The translations under genes were made by a program, and so were the position numbers. A model generated the notes under the pieces. The model saw nothing but the letters and a program-made list of their open reading frames with translations, was not told where the DNA came from and did no database searches. From Candidatus Providencia siddallii (GTDB lineage Bacteria; Pseudomonadota; Gammaproteobacteria; Enterobacterales; Enterobacteriaceae), in NCBI GenBank assembly GCA_001457715.1, contig CVRF01000003.1:62001-126000 (forward strand): 64,000 nucleotides of DNA. The letters run 5' to 3'. Of this stretch, positions 1 through 11,211 are shown one piece after another (position 1 is the first letter of the stretch; each line of letters begins with the position of its first letter).

Positions 1-333
1 GGATAAATAATAAACTAAAGATAATACTAAAATAATATATAATATATTAAATAATAAACCTTATATAAATATTTTATTAAAATACTAATATTTAATAAAA
101 TTAAATATAAAAAATAAATTTCCGCATAAAATTTTTTATTTTATTTTAAATAAAAAAAATAAACAATATTTATTTTATTAATTAATAATAGATAATTAAA
201 ACATATAAATATCTAACACTTTAAATACAAATTAATCTAATTAATGCAAAATTATTTTTTTAAACTTATTTAATAAAAATTATTTATTAAGTTTATTTTT
301 ATATAAAAATAAACTTAATTTAAGGAATAAATA
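1..333. other. AT-rich spacer, no gene seen
   Basis: Almost entirely A/T with no open frame of substance. The only readable signal is a purine-rich AAGGA about 10 bases before the gmhB TTG start. Whatever lay upstream of gmhB in the ancestor is not recognisable here. Confidence 0.6.
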
Positions 334-891
334 TTGAATAAAATCACACCAGCAATATTTCTAGATAGAGATGGAACAATTAATATTGATTATGGTCATG
401 TATATAAAATAAACGATTTTCAATTTATTGAAGGATCTATTGAAGCAATGCTTAAATTCAAAACAATGGGATATGCAATAGTAGTTGTAACAAATCAATC
501 TGGAATTGGGTTGGGGATTTATACAGAAAAACAATTTTTACAACTATCTAAATGGATGAATCAATTTCTCGCTGATTGCGGCATTAATCTTGACGGTATT
601 TTTTTTTGTCCACACCATCCAGACGCTAAATATAAAAAATACAGACAAAAATGTAAGTGTCGTAAACCAGAACCTGGGTTATTATTAGACGCACAATTAT
701 TTTTAAATATTGATGCGGCATCTTCTATTATGATTGGAGATAAATATACCGATATATTAGCAGGTAAAGCTGCTAATATAAAAACCAATGTTTTAGTTAC
801 TAGTAATAATTTAAAAACAAATGAATCAATGACAAATGCAGATATTATTATCAATAGTATTGCGAATTTACCAGAAAAACTTTTTAAATAA
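334..891 (+). CDS. gmhB: D-glycero-beta-D-manno-heptose 1,7-bisphosphate 7-phosphatase
   Basis: HAD-family phosphatase of the ADP-heptose pathway for the LPS inner core, cytosolic. The 185 residues match the E. coli enzyme along its length. Asp11 and Asp13 in DRDGT are the nucleophile and acid/base, VVTNQSG is HAD motif II, and the CPHH and CKC pairs near residues 92-109 are the family zinc site. The IGDKYTDI motif supplies the magnesium-binding Asp. The start is TTG, supported by the upstream AAGGA and by the E. coli N-terminus. In E. coli this gene lies next to rRNA operon rrnH; here the next gene is convergent pssA only 130 bases away. It implies that some LPS core synthesis is kept. Confidence 0.95.
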   Translation: MNKITPAIFLDRDGTINIDYGHVYKINDFQFIEGSIEAMLKFKTMGYAIVVVTNQSGIGLGIYTEKQFLQLSKWMNQFLADCGINLDGIFFCPHHPDAKYKKYRQKCKCRKPEPGLLLDAQLFLNIDAASSIMIGDKYTDILAGKAANIKTNVLVTSNNLKTNESMTNADIIINSIANLPEKLFK

Positions 892-1020
892 AAAATCTGA
901 ATTTTTTCTAAAATTATTTTACAATAAAAACTTATTTAATTTATATATTGAAAATATAATTCAATATAAACATTAATATTTAATTTTAAAAAAATTAAAT
1001 TTCTTTTAAATTTATAAATT

Positions 1021-2379
1021 TTATAAAATTTGATTAATAATTTTATCAACATGAATCCGACGTATTCTACGTATTAATTTTTTAATTTTTATTGGGTATT
1101 CATGAATGTTTTCTAATTCAGTGTAATGCTTAATAACTTTAGTATAAGTACGAATATAATTCAATTCATTTCGTCGTTGATTAACTAACTCTTCTTTAGG
1201 ATCATGAATAAGAATCGCGTTCTCAAGATCTAATCTTAACGCTCTAGGATTTAAATTATTTCCAGTAATTAACTGCCAACAATTATCAACCCATATACCT
1301 TTTAAGTGATAAGTATTATTTCCATCTCTCCAAATACGGATAACAAGTTGATTACTATCAATAAAATATTGAAAGCTTCTCATGAAATATTTTAAATTTA
1401 TTTCATATAAATAAGGAAGAATGCTAATTATTTTAAATTTCTTCTCTGGAGAAGAATAAAAATCATTTGCAGTTTTATCTCCAACAATAATTTCTATTTT
1501 TTTACCATTATATAATAACTTATTAATAATCCTAACAAATACTGCAGGAAGATTAAAGTACGGCGTACACATAATTAATTTATCTGTTGTTGATCCAATT
1601 AAATTAATAATAACACGATTTAATTTACTTTTTTTCCCTAAACCAACAAAAGGAGATACAGAAAGAACATCATTATTTGCGTTACCAATAAAATGATAAG
1701 ATGAATTTTTTAAGTTAATACGAAATTGTTTAATTAAACGTTTAAAATCTACTGTTTTAGGAAGAGATAAAGTATTAAATAATTGGATTGCTTTAGATTG
1801 CAGTAAAGTTTCATCTATAAATTGCTTCATTATTATAGTTAATTCACTATTTTTTATTAAAAAATATCTATCATACCGATATTTTTTGTCATTATATAAA
1901 TAAATATTACTAATACTAGCTCCGCTGTATATTAAAATATCATCAAAAATAAAACCTTTTAAATGTAAAACTCCTAAAGCTTCTCTTGTATTAATTGGAA
2001 CACCAAAAATAAAAATATTTATTTTTGGATATAAATTTGATAATTGATAATACCAATCTGCATTTGTTATATCAATATTATCACCTATATATCCTCGTTG
2101 AGCACGATGCCAATCCACAAAAATTTTTATATCTAATGATTCATTAGCCTGTTTTGCTGCATATAATGCATGCATTATATCTTTACCTGCGTCATCATTT
2201 TCTAAATATAACGCAGTTATATATATAATATTTTGAGCTTTAGAAATTTGATTAAGTATATTTTTTTTAAAATCTTTTGATTTATAAATAATTTTTATAT
2301 CATTGACTGATTGAAATAATTTAGGTAATTTTGTTAAATACTCTTTATATTTTATTTGCTTAATCTTTGATAATATCAT
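1021..2379 (-). CDS. pssA: CDP-diacylglycerol--serine O-phosphatidyltransferase
   Basis: Phosphatidylserine synthase of the phospholipase D superfamily. It joins L-serine to CDP-diacylglycerol, the first committed step to phosphatidylethanolamine, at the inner face of the membrane. At 452 residues it equals the E. coli length (451). Both HKD-type motifs are intact: HLKGFIFDD near residue 138 and YHLKGIWVD near residue 357. The ITGNNLNPRALRLDLEN block that follows the second motif is also conserved. No transmembrane segment is expected in this subclass. The C-terminus is very basic, as in E. coli. The gene is convergent with gmhB. Confidence 0.97.
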   Translation of the reverse strand: MILSKIKQIKYKEYLTKLPKLFQSVNDIKIIYKSKDFKKNILNQISKAQNIIYITALYLENDDAGKDIMHALYAAKQANESLDIKIFVDWHRAQRGYIGDNIDITNADWYYQLSNLYPKINIFIFGVPINTREALGVLHLKGFIFDDILIYSGASISNIYLYNDKKYRYDRYFLIKNSELTIIMKQFIDETLLQSKAIQLFNTLSLPKTVDFKRLIKQFRINLKNSSYHFIGNANNDVLSVSPFVGLGKKSKLNRVIINLIGSTTDKLIMCTPYFNLPAVFVRIINKLLYNGKKIEIIVGDKTANDFYSSPEKKFKIISILPYLYEINLKYFMRSFQYFIDSNQLVIRIWRDGNNTYHLKGIWVDNCWQLITGNNLNPRALRLDLENAILIHDPKEELVNQRRNELNYIRTYTKVIKHYTELENIHEYPIKIKKLIRRIRRIHVDKIINQIL

Positions 2380-3342
2380 CAGTAAATATTCTCTTTATGT
2401 ATATGTTTAAGTATTAAAAGATAATATAAACAATAAAAGCATTAAAAAACAAATTTAATATCTATCTATTTTAAAATAGAATATAATTCTAATATCGTAT
2501 ATAAACAATAGCAAATTATTTTATATAAAAATTAAAATTTTTCATTTTAAATATTTATTTTTCTGAAATTTAATATAATAAAATTTTTAATAATTATTAA
2601 AAATAATTTTTTATAAATCATTTTACTTATTATTTTTAGTTTTACTTTGAATAAAGTAAATCAATAAAAATATATTAATATAATATTATTTAATTATATT
2701 AAATTGATTTTATAAAAATATTATTAATAAATTATAACAATTGAATAATACAACATTCAAATTATATCAAATCATATTAACTAAATTAAATATAAATATA
2801 TAATTAATTTACTTCTGTTTATTATTAAAAATATTTAATTTTTAAAAATTATTATTTTTTTATTAAATTAAACTTATTTTTTAAAAATATAGAATTCAAT
2901 AAAAAAAATCTATTAAAATATCTTATATCAATAAGATCAAAAAACTTTCATTTATTTAAAATAAACTATAAATATATTATTATGTAGTTTACTTAAAAAA
3001 TCCAATTTTATATTATAAAAACATATAAAAATTTTTAAAATATAATTTTTTAAATTAAACCAATAATACAAATAATAATATATTACTTCTTAATACATAA
3101 AAAATAATATTTTTATATATCAAATTAATATTAATAATATTTCAATATTTTTAAAAAATTAATAATATTTATTATGCTAAAATTTTAATAAAATTATTTA
3201 TAATTCTTTTATTAAAAAATTTTTTTTTAAAAAATATAACTAATATGTTATACTTTTATTATATTAAAAAATAAAATTTGATATCTAAAATAGATAAAAT
3301 ACATTTAATAATTATTTCTTTTAAAAAATTTAAACAAATATC
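2380..3342. other. 963-base AT-rich gap with one short hairpin
   Basis: No coding frame or RNA gene is recognisable. The one tidy element is a perfect 8-base inverted repeat at 2641-2660 (TTTACTTT, GAAT, AAAGTAAA). It has no T-run after it and could be chance at this composition. The divergent promoters of pssA and trhP should lie in this gap, but I cannot single them out. Confidence 0.5.
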
Positions 3343-4662
3343 ATGTTTATACCAGAACTTTTATCACCTGCTGGAACATTAAAAAGCATGAGATATTCAT
3401 TTGCTTATGGAGCTGATGCAGTTTATGCAGGACAACCTCGTTATAGTTTACGTGTACGAAATAATGAATTCAACTACGAAAATTTACTTAATGGTATTAA
3501 AGAAGCTCATAATTTAAATAAAAAATTTTATTTAGTTATTAATATTATACCACATAACACTAAGTTAAAAACTTTTATTAATGATTTAAAATCAATAGTT
3601 AGTTTAAAATCTGATGCATTGATTATGTCTGATCCAGGATTAATTATGACAGTACGTAATCTTTTTCCGGAAATTAATATTCATTTATCTGTTCAAGCAA
3701 ACACAGTGAACTGGGCGTCAGTTAAATTTTGGAAAGAAATTGGATTAACTAGAATTATTTTATCTAGAGAGCTTTCTTTAGAAGAAATTTCAGAAATTCA
3801 CGAACAAGTTCCTAACATAGAATTAGAAGTATTTATCCATGGAGCATTATGTATGGCATATTCAGGACGTTGTTTATTATCAAGTTATATTAATAAACGT
3901 GACCCTAATCAAGGTGCATGCACAAATGTATGTCGATGGAAGTACTATATTCAAGAAGTTACTGAAGATAATTCTGGTAATATCGAATATATTAATAAAT
4001 CAACTAATGTAATTACTAAAAATAATCAAACTAACAAAACATTTATAATTAAACCAGAAAAGCATAAAGAAGAATATATGATTGCACTTGAAGATAAACA
4101 TGGGTCATACATTATTAATTCCAGAGATTTATGTGCAATCAAACATATTAAAAAATTAATAAAAATAGGAGTACATTCACTAAAAATAGAAGGGAGAACA
4201 AAATCATTCTATTATTGCGCACGAACTGCACAAATATATCGCCAAGCAATTACTAATGCTGTATCAAAAAAACCGCTTTCACCTTTATTAATATCATCTT
4301 TAAACGGATTAGCTAATAGAGGGTACACCGATGGATTTTTCCAACGTCATACCCACGATTTATATCAAACTTATGACATTGGAAATTCCGTTTCTAATAC
4401 ACAGCAATTTGTTGGTGAATTTACTAATAAGTTTATTAATGGTCTTGCAGAAGTAATTGTAAAAAATAAATTTAATATCGGTGATAACTTAGAATTAATG
4501 ACCACTTCTGGTAATATTACATTTATATTAAATGAGATGAAGAATCATAAAAATGAAAATATTAAAACTGCTCCAGGTGATGGATACATCGTATATTTAT
4601 CTATTCCTGAAAATATAAATATTAATTTTGCTTTATTAATTCGAAATTTATCTAAAAAATAA
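3343..4662 (+). CDS. trhP: tRNA uridine hydroxylation protein TrhP (YegQ, U32 family)
   Basis: U32 peptidase-family protein that, in E. coli, takes part in prephenate-dependent 5-hydroxylation of wobble uridine in tRNAs. The length is 439 residues against 453 in E. coli. The family signature runs from about residue 162 to 200 and carries Cys170, Cys177, Cys193 and Cys197 in ALCMAYSGRC and ACTNVC, the set seen in YegQ. MFIPELLSPAG at the N-terminus fits the start. It would modify the same class of tRNA wobble positions as cmo5U synthesis. In E. coli yegQ lies close to thiD, and here thiD follows, so the two are ancestral neighbours with everything between lost. Confidence 0.93.
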   Translation: MFIPELLSPAGTLKSMRYSFAYGADAVYAGQPRYSLRVRNNEFNYENLLNGIKEAHNLNKKFYLVINIIPHNTKLKTFINDLKSIVSLKSDALIMSDPGLIMTVRNLFPEINIHLSVQANTVNWASVKFWKEIGLTRIILSRELSLEEISEIHEQVPNIELEVFIHGALCMAYSGRCLLSSYINKRDPNQGACTNVCRWKYYIQEVTEDNSGNIEYINKSTNVITKNNQTNKTFIIKPEKHKEEYMIALEDKHGSYIINSRDLCAIKHIKKLIKIGVHSLKIEGRTKSFYYCARTAQIYRQAITNAVSKKPLSPLLISSLNGLANRGYTDGFFQRHTHDLYQTYDIGNSVSNTQQFVGEFTNKFINGLAEVIVKNKFNIGDNLELMTTSGNITFILNEMKNHKNENIKTAPGDGYIVYLSIPENININFALLIRNLSKK

Positions 4663-4762
4663 TACATTTAAAATTTAAATTGGTTAAAATTTTATAAAAA
4701 AAATATATTTCATAATGATATTTAAATACATCAAGCATACATAATCCAGAAATATAGTATAT

Positions 4763-5581
4763 TTATAAAAATAAATAAAAGTAATCTTCCCAAGCATGAA
4801 AATGATTAACAGGACCTATACCTTTACCTACATCTAAATTATTAGCTTTTTTTAAAGCACCATATAAATATTTTTTTGCTTTGATTATTGTATCTTGCCA
4901 ATTATTATAACTAGGACGTAGTGCTGCAAGTGATGAAGATAATGTACACCCAGTACCATGTGTGTTTTTAGTATCTATACGGGGAGAAGTGAACCTCCAT
5001 TGACCTTTCTCGGTAATTAACCAATCTGGACTTTCTGATCCTCTTAAATGACCACCTTTTATTAAAACAGCTTTACAATGTTTTTCCAACAAATCACGAC
5101 CTTGTATTAACATTTGTTTTTCTGTCTGCGCTATATTTTTCTTTAAAAGAATTGCAGCTTCTTGTAGGTTTGGAGTAATTAATGATACAAGTGGTAATAA
5201 CTTATTACATAGAATTTCAACGGCATCATTATCTAATAATGAATCACCATTTTTTGAAAACATAACTGTATCAAGAATTATATAAGAAATTTGATATTTT
5301 TTTAAAATATCAGCGATAACAAATATATTTTCATAATTTGATAACATACCAATTTTAATTGCATCAATCCGCATATCACTTAATACTGACTCAAGTTGAG
5401 ATAAAATAAAATCTGGTGGTAAATTATATATTGATTGAATTCCTTTTGTATTTTGCGCTATAACTGACGTAATGACACTAGCTCCATATACACCTAATGC
5501 AGAAAATGTTTTTAAATCTGCTTGAATCCCAGCTCCACCAGTTGGATCTGTTCCTGCAATAGTTAAAACATTAAATCTCAT
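4763..5581 (-). CDS. thiD: hydroxymethylpyrimidine / phosphomethylpyrimidine kinase
   Basis: Ribokinase-family enzyme that phosphorylates HMP and HMP-P for thiamine synthesis. The 272 residues align throughout with the E. coli enzyme (266). LTIAGTDPTGGAGIQADLKT at the N-terminus, LITPNLQEA in the middle and the anion-hole motif NTHGTGCTLSS near residue 207 are all intact. No other thiamine gene lies in the window, so whether it serves de novo synthesis or salvage cannot be decided here. It ends about 100 bases from trhP in convergent orientation. Confidence 0.96.
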   Translation of the reverse strand: MRFNVLTIAGTDPTGGAGIQADLKTFSALGVYGASVITSVIAQNTKGIQSIYNLPPDFILSQLESVLSDMRIDAIKIGMLSNYENIFVIADILKKYQISYIILDTVMFSKNGDSLLDNDAVEILCNKLLPLVSLITPNLQEAAILLKKNIAQTEKQMLIQGRDLLEKHCKAVLIKGGHLRGSESPDWLITEKGQWRFTSPRIDTKNTHGTGCTLSSSLAALRPSYNNWQDTIIKAKKYLYGALKKANNLDVGKGIGPVNHFHAWEDYFYLFL

Positions 5582-5885
5582 AAATTAAATCCATTAAATC
5601 TTAAAAAAACAATAAATATTTATAGTTTATATTATAATTAAATGTAGTTATTATCTAAATTTATTTTTATAAAAATTTAATATAAAATAATAATTATATA
5701 ATAAAACTGTATTACAAAAAAATATTTAATAAAGAGATTATATTTTTTATTAAAAACAAAAAAATAATATTTAATTATATAAAAATTTATATAAAATATA
5801 TTATAAATATTAATTTTAAATTTTAAAAATTATGATATAAACCTTACTATTGTAAATATAAGTCTTATACAACTTTTACACATGA
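5582..5885. other. AT-rich divergent spacer
   Basis: It lies between the start of thiD and the start of the AraC-type gene. No ORF, tRNA or clear promoter is visible. Confidence 0.4.
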
Positions 5886-6260
5886 ATGACTTACTTTATG
5901 ACACAAAAAAATCATTTAGCACTAGTTTACGCTTTAAGTAAACGAATAGAAAAAAAAATAGATCAAGTTATTTATCTTGAAGAATTAGCTATATATTCTG
6001 GGTATTCACTTTGGTATATGCAAAAAATTTTTAAAAAAAATACTGGTATTACTTTAGGAAAGTATATCACACAAAAAAAACTTGCTGGCACAGTTAATTC
6101 ATTACGCAATAGTAATAAATCAATTTTTGATATTGCTTTAGATTTTGGTTTTGGTTCACAATCACATTTTACTTATATGTTCAGAAAAGAGTATGGAATA
6201 ACTCCTTTTATCTTTAGAAAAAAAATAAATACAATTAAAAATAAAACAATTAGTTTTTAA
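5886..6260 (+). CDS. small AraC-family transcription regulator, SoxS/MarA/Rob-like
   Basis: A 124-residue protein that is essentially a bare AraC DNA-binding domain with two helix-turn-helix units. The first is around LEELAIYSGYSLWYMQKIFK (residues 33-52) and the second around SIFDIALDFGFGSQSHFTYM (residues 77-96), followed by the family ending FRKEYGITPFIFRKK. There is no effector domain, as in SoxS and MarA. Similarity to SoxS, MarA and Rob is spread evenly, so I do not assign one name. An alternative start is Met5. It is not next to a soxR-like gene, and it is one of very few dedicated regulators in the window. Confidence 0.8.
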   Translation: MTYFMTQKNHLALVYALSKRIEKKIDQVIYLEELAIYSGYSLWYMQKIFKKNTGITLGKYITQKKLAGTVNSLRNSNKSIFDIALDFGFGSQSHFTYMFRKEYGITPFIFRKKINTIKNKTISF

Positions 6261-6444
6261 AATTTAATTTATAAAAAATTTTTATACTATTTTATAATAT
6301 TTATTATTTATATATAGAAATAATTCATATTGTTTATCTTTATAAACAAAAAAAAATAAAAAACTTTTGTAATAATTATTAATTATATATTTATAAAGTT
6401 TAATAAAATAATTAAAAATTATAAAAATTAAATTTATCTAAAAA

Positions 6445-8022
6445 TTACTCCCATTCAATAGTACTTGGTGGTTTTCCACTAATATCATAAACTACACGAG
6501 AAATACCATTTATTTCATTTATAATTCTGTTAGAAACTAATTTTAAAAAATTATACGGCAATTCAACCCAATTAGCAGTCATAAAATCAATAGTCTTTAC
6601 TGCACGCAGAGAAATAACCCAATCATATTTACGGCTATCCCCCATCACAGCAACTGAACGAACAGGTAAAAATACAGCAAAAGCTTGACTTATTTTATAA
6701 TATAAATCAGCTTTATATAACTCATCAATAAATATTTGATCCGCTCTACGTAGTAACTCACAATATTCTTTTTTAACTTCACCTAATATACGCACTGCTA
6801 AACCTGGACCTGGGAATGGATGTTGATACAAAATATCATCAGATAATCCTAATCTCATTCCGATTTTTTTAACTTCATCTTTAAAAAGATCTTTTAGTGG
6901 TTCCACTAAACATAATTTCATTTTTACTGGTAAACCACCTACATTATGATGAGACTTTATTATATCAGCTTTACTTGTTTTAAATACTGCAGATTCGATA
7001 ATATCAGAATAAATAGTACCTTGAGCTAACCATTTTGCATTAGGTATTTTTATTGATATCTCATCAAATATCTTAATAAAAATATTCCCAATTTTTTTAC
7101 GTTTTTCTTCAGGATCAATAACACCAATTAATGCATTTAAAAAACGTTTTTCTGCTTTAACACAAATAATATTTAAATTAAATTTCTCAGAAAATTTCTC
7201 AATAATTTTCTGAGATTCATTTAAACGAAGTAAACCATTATCTATAAAAATACAAGTTAATTGTTTACCGATAGCTCGATCTAATAATAAAGCAACTACA
7301 GATGAATCAAGACCTCCTGAAAATGCCAATAAAACATGATCGTATCCAATTTGTTTTTTTAAACGAAAAATTATATCATCAATAATTAATGTTGGAACCC
7401 AAAATGAATCACAATAGCAAATTTTTTTAACAAAACGCTCTAAGATATTTATTCCTTGACGAGTATGCGTTACTTCAGGATGAAATTGAACACAATATAT
7501 TTTTTTTTCATCATTAACAATGATAGCATATTGACAATTCAATGTACTAGCGATACATCTAAAACCTGGTGGTATTTTTATAACTTTATCACCGTGACTC
7601 ATCCATACATCTAATACAGGAATACCATTTAAATTAAAATTATCTAAAAGAGTATCAAACAAATCACATCGTCCAAAAATTTCAACGTTTGCATATCCAA
7701 ACTCACGTTTATCAGAAACGTCAACCTCACCTCCTAATTGAATTGTTATAGTTTGCATACCATAACATATCCCCAATATCGGAACACCGATATTAAAAAT
7801 ACAATTAGGGGCTTTAGGACTATCAAACTTAGTAACACTTTCTGGACCTCCAGAAAGAATTAAACCATTTGGGTTAATTTTTTTTATTTGTTTTTCTGTT
7901 ATATTCCAATCATAAAATTCACAATAAACACCTATTTCGCGAATGCGACGAACTATTAATTGTGAATATTGAGATCCAAAATCAATAACAAGAATACAGT
8001 TTTTATAAAGATTTGTTGTCAT
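6445..8022 (-). CDS. guaA: GMP synthase (glutamine-hydrolysing)
   Basis: Converts XMP to GMP using glutamine and ATP. The class I amidotransferase domain covers about residues 8-200, with Cys86 in GICYG and the His/Glu pair in QFHPEV. It is followed by the ATP-pyrophosphatase domain with the P-loop AFSGGLDSS near residue 232, and by the C-terminal dimerisation domain ending in KPPSTIEWE. The 525 residues equal the E. coli length. It lies 40 bases after guaB on the same strand, the ancestral guaBA operon. A hairpin at 6330-6349 lies beyond the end but lacks a T-run in this direction. Confidence 0.98.
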   Translation of the reverse strand: MTTNLYKNCILVIDFGSQYSQLIVRRIREIGVYCEFYDWNITEKQIKKINPNGLILSGGPESVTKFDSPKAPNCIFNIGVPILGICYGMQTITIQLGGEVDVSDKREFGYANVEIFGRCDLFDTLLDNFNLNGIPVLDVWMSHGDKVIKIPPGFRCIASTLNCQYAIIVNDEKKIYCVQFHPEVTHTRQGINILERFVKKICYCDSFWVPTLIIDDIIFRLKKQIGYDHVLLAFSGGLDSSVVALLLDRAIGKQLTCIFIDNGLLRLNESQKIIEKFSEKFNLNIICVKAEKRFLNALIGVIDPEEKRKKIGNIFIKIFDEISIKIPNAKWLAQGTIYSDIIESAVFKTSKADIIKSHHNVGGLPVKMKLCLVEPLKDLFKDEVKKIGMRLGLSDDILYQHPFPGPGLAVRILGEVKKEYCELLRRADQIFIDELYKADLYYKISQAFAVFLPVRSVAVMGDSRKYDWVISLRAVKTIDFMTANWVELPYNFLKLVSNRIINEINGISRVVYDISGKPPSTIEWE

Positions 8023-8062
8023 TTAAAAAAAATTCCAATTAAAAATACTTTAAAAACGATTA

Positions 8063-9526
8063 TCACCTCAAACGATAATTCGGAGATTCTTTTGTAATAA
8101 TAACATCGTGTACATGACTTTCTTGCATACCAGCTTCACTAATTCGTACAAATTCACTTTTAGTTCTTAACTCATCAATAGTATTACACCCAGTAAGTCC
8201 CATACAAGAACGTAAACCACCCATTTGTTGATAAACTATTTCTTTTAAAGAACCTTTATAAGCAACACGTCCTTCTATACCTTCTGGAACTAATTTATTT
8301 TTCGCGTTATCTGATTGAAAATAACGATCTGAAGAACCCTTAAACATTGCTCCTAATGAACCCATACCACGATATGATTTATATGTTCGACCTTGAAATA
8401 ATATAATTTCTCCTGGTGATTCTTTTGTACCGGCAAACATAGATCCAACCATAACACAATTTGCGCCAGCAGCAATAGCTTTAGAAATATCACCTGAAAA
8501 ACGAATTCCACCATCTGCTACAATAGGAATACCTGTACCTTCTAAAACTTCCGCTGCTTCTGAAATAGCTGTAATTTGAGGAACTCCTACACCAGTTACA
8601 ATTCGAGTTGTACAAATTGAACCAGGACCAATACCAACTTTTACAGCATTAACACCAGATGAAACTAATGCTTTTGCACCTTTTGCTGTAGCAACATTAC
8701 CACCTACAAGCTGTAAATCTGGATATTTTTTACGAATTTCGTAAATATACTTTAATACTCTATATGAATGTCCGTGCGAAGAATCAATTAATAATACATC
8801 AACTCCTGCTTTAACTAACGCATCTACACGTTTTTCATTACCATCACTAACACCGACTGCAGCTCCAACACGTAAACGACCATGTTTATCTTTACAAGCA
8901 TTCGGATTATCTTCTGCTTTTTGGTAATCCTTTACAGTAATCATTCCTAACAAATTAAAATTATCATTTATAACTAAAACCTTTTCTACACGATTCTCAT
9001 GCATTTTTTGTAAAATAATATCTCGTTTTGTATTTTCTTTAACAGTTACTAAATTCTCTTTTTTAGTCATTACAGAAGCAACTGATTGATCAAGATCTGT
9101 TACAAACCGCATATCACGACTAGTAATAATACCGATTAATAAATTATTTTTAGAAACTACTGGATAACCAGCAAAACCATTACGTTTTACCATCTCTAAA
9201 ATATCGCGAATTGTTGTATCAACTGTTACTGTAACAGGTTTGGTAACAACCCCACTTTCATATTTTTTTACTCTGATAACCTCTTTAACTTGAAGTTCAA
9301 TAGACATATTTTTATGAATAAAACCGATTCCACCTTCTTGTGCTAATGCAATAGCAAGGCTAGATTCTGTAACAGTATCCATTGCTGCAGAAACTAAAGG
9401 GATATTCATATTAATAGCTTCAGTTAATTTTGTTGACAAATCAACTGTATTTGGTAACACTGTTGAATAAGAAGGTATGATTAATACATCATCAAAAGTT
9501 AGCGCGTATTTTTTTATTCTTAACAT
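8063..9526 (-). CDS. guaB: inosine-5'-monophosphate dehydrogenase
   Basis: Oxidises IMP to XMP with NAD, the committed step to GMP. It forms a TIM barrel interrupted by two CBS domains at about residues 90-205. The catalytic Cys is in GPGSICTTR, the mobile flap in the [11 protein letters not shown] segment. The ATG at 9526 (MLRIKK) is preferred over an in-frame TTG at 9532. It matches the E. coli N-terminus and has GGTGA about 10 bases upstream. This gives 487 residues. Both CBS domains are kept, so adenine-nucleotide regulation may persist. It is divergent from xseA, as in E. coli. Confidence 0.98.
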   Translation of the reverse strand: MLRIKKYALTFDDVLIIPSYSTVLPNTVDLSTKLTEAINMNIPLVSAAMDTVTESSLAIALAQEGGIGFIHKNMSIELQVKEVIRVKKYESGVVTKPVTVTVDTTIRDILEMVKRNGFAGYPVVSKNNLLIGIITSRDMRFVTDLDQSVASVMTKKENLVTVKENTKRDIILQKMHENRVEKVLVINDNFNLLGMITVKDYQKAEDNPNACKDKHGRLRVGAAVGVSDGNEKRVDALVKAGVDVLLIDSSHGHSYRVLKYIYEIRKKYPDLQLVGGNVATAKGAKALVSSGVNAVKVGIGPGSICTTRIVTGVGVPQITAISEAAEVLEGTGIPIVADGGIRFSGDISKAIAAGANCVMVGSMFAGTKESPGEIILFQGRTYKSYRGMGSLGAMFKGSSDRYFQSDNAKNKLVPEGIEGRVAYKGSLKEIVYQQMGGLRSCMGLTGCNTIDELRTKSEFVRISEAGMQESHVHDVIITKESPNYRLR

Positions 9527-9688
9527 AAGCAATATTTCACCAAAACTTAATAAATAACATAAAATATATAAAATATTAAAAAAATATTATATATAATAAT
9601 ATGCTATTTCAAATTTCTTTAAAATTCTATAAATTCATTAAACATATACATTATATTAATTTAATACGATAAATTTAATTTAAATAAC

Positions 9689-11038
9689 ATGTCAATTCAA
9701 CAAAACAACATAATTTATTCTGTCACTAATCTTAACCAAAATGTAAGACAACTACTTGAAAGTAATATAGGTAGAGTTTGGATTACAGCTGAAATTTCTA
9801 ATTTTTCACAACCAAGCTCTGGCCATTGGTATTTTACATTAAAAGATGAACGAACCCAAATACGAGCAGCTATGTTTCGTGGACAGAATTCAAAAGTGAC
9901 GTTTAATCCTAAAAACGGAAATCAAATAGTTGTTAAAGCTAATGTCACATTATACGAACCTCGTGGTGATTATCAATTAATTATTGAATATATGCAACCT
10001 TCAGGAGAAGGATCATTACAACAAAGTTTTAAACTTCTTAAAGAAAAACTTAAAAAAGAAGGTTTTTTTGATATTAAACATAAAAAATCCTTACCAATCA
10101 CAGTTAATTGTGTAGGAATTATTACATCAGTAACAGGAGCTGCTTTACATGATATTTTAAATATTTTACGCAGACGAGATCCATCTTTACCTATTATAAT
10201 TTATCATACGTCAGTACAAGGTGAATTAGCTCCTTCGCAAATTGCACGTATGATTGAAATTGCAAATATTCGTTTAGAATGCGATACATTGATTTTAGGA
10301 CGCGGTGGTGGGTCATTAGAAGATTTATGTGCATTTAATGAAGAAATAGTTGCTAGAGCTATTTTCGTAAGTAAATTACCAATTATAAGTGCTGTAGGTC
10401 ATGAAACTGACATTACTATTTCTGATTACGTAGCGGACATACGCGCCCCAACTCCATCAGCTGCTGCGGAACTAGTTAGTCGTAATCAAGCAGAAATGCT
10501 TCGACAACTTAAATCCGCAAAACAGCATATTGAAATAGCAATGGACTATTTTTTATCAAATAAACAACAAAATTTTACTAATTTAAATCACAATTTAAAA
10601 CAACATCATCCAGAATTACATCTTACAAAACAACAAAATCAATTAAATTTATTAGAACAAAAATTAACACATCTTATGACACAAAAAATGCAAGTTTATA
10701 GTACAAAATTTAAAAAAAATGAAAATGATTTATTGCAAAATAATTTATTGGATATATTACAAAAACATAAACATCATATTATATTAATAAAACATAGTTT
10801 ACAAAATACAATAATTGTTTTGATGAAAAAACATCAACAATGTTTTATGATATATTGTTCTAAGCTTGAAACAACAAGCCCATTAGCAACAATTATACGT
10901 GGATTTAGTGTTACAACACTACCAAACGGAACAATTTTAAAAAAAATTAATCAAGTTAAACTAGGAATGCAATTACAAACACGTATTAGCAACGGATGGA
11001 TAAAAAGTAAAATTATTTCTATTAATAATAAAATTTAA
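9689..11038 (+). CDS. xseA: exodeoxyribonuclease VII large subunit
   Basis: Catalytic subunit of the single-strand-specific exonuclease VII. The OB fold spans about residues 20-115 (SGHWYFTLKD, NVTLYEPRGDYQ). The catalytic domain carries GRGGGSLEDL, SAVGHETDITISDYVAD and RAPTPSAAAE. A long helical region follows and the FSVTT end is conserved. It is 449 residues long against 456 in E. coli. The small subunit gene xseB is not in the window. Divergent arrangement with guaB is ancestral. Confidence 0.97.
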   Translation: MSIQQNNIIYSVTNLNQNVRQLLESNIGRVWITAEISNFSQPSSGHWYFTLKDERTQIRAAMFRGQNSKVTFNPKNGNQIVVKANVTLYEPRGDYQLIIEYMQPSGEGSLQQSFKLLKEKLKKEGFFDIKHKKSLPITVNCVGIITSVTGAALHDILNILRRRDPSLPIIIYHTSVQGELAPSQIARMIEIANIRLECDTLILGRGGGSLEDLCAFNEEIVARAIFVSKLPIISAVGHETDITISDYVADIRAPTPSAAAELVSRNQAEMLRQLKSAKQHIEIAMDYFLSNKQQNFTNLNHNLKQHHPELHLTKQQNQLNLLEQKLTHLMTQKMQVYSTKFKKNENDLLQNNLLDILQKHKHHIILIKHSLQNTIIVLMKKHQQCFMIYCSKLETTSPLATIIRGFSVTTLPNGTILKKINQVKLGMQLQTRISNGWIKSKIISINNKI

Positions 11039-11049
11039 ATTTATTAATT

Positions 11050-11070
11050 AATAATTATAATTATTTTTTT
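11050..11070 (+). terminator. possible terminator after xseA
   Basis: An all-A/T palindrome at 11050-11065 runs straight into a run of seven T residues ending at 11070, 12 bases after the xseA stop. The stem is weak, so it may be chance in DNA of this composition. Confidence 0.35.
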
Positions 11071-11211
11071 AATAAAAACTAATATTTTTAAATACTCAAC
11101 TTCAAATTATTGATAAAATAATTCATATTTTATATATATAATTACGCTACAATAAATAGTATAACAAAAATATTTTATTAGAGGATGGTGTAGCATATTA
11201 TTTTTAATAAA

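Noticed and set aside
6330-6349. Hairpin TTGTTTAT-CTTT-ATAAACAA as terminator of guaA or the AraC gene
   Set aside because: It is followed by A residues on the plus strand and has no T-run beyond it on the minus strand, so it does not fit an intrinsic terminator for either gene.
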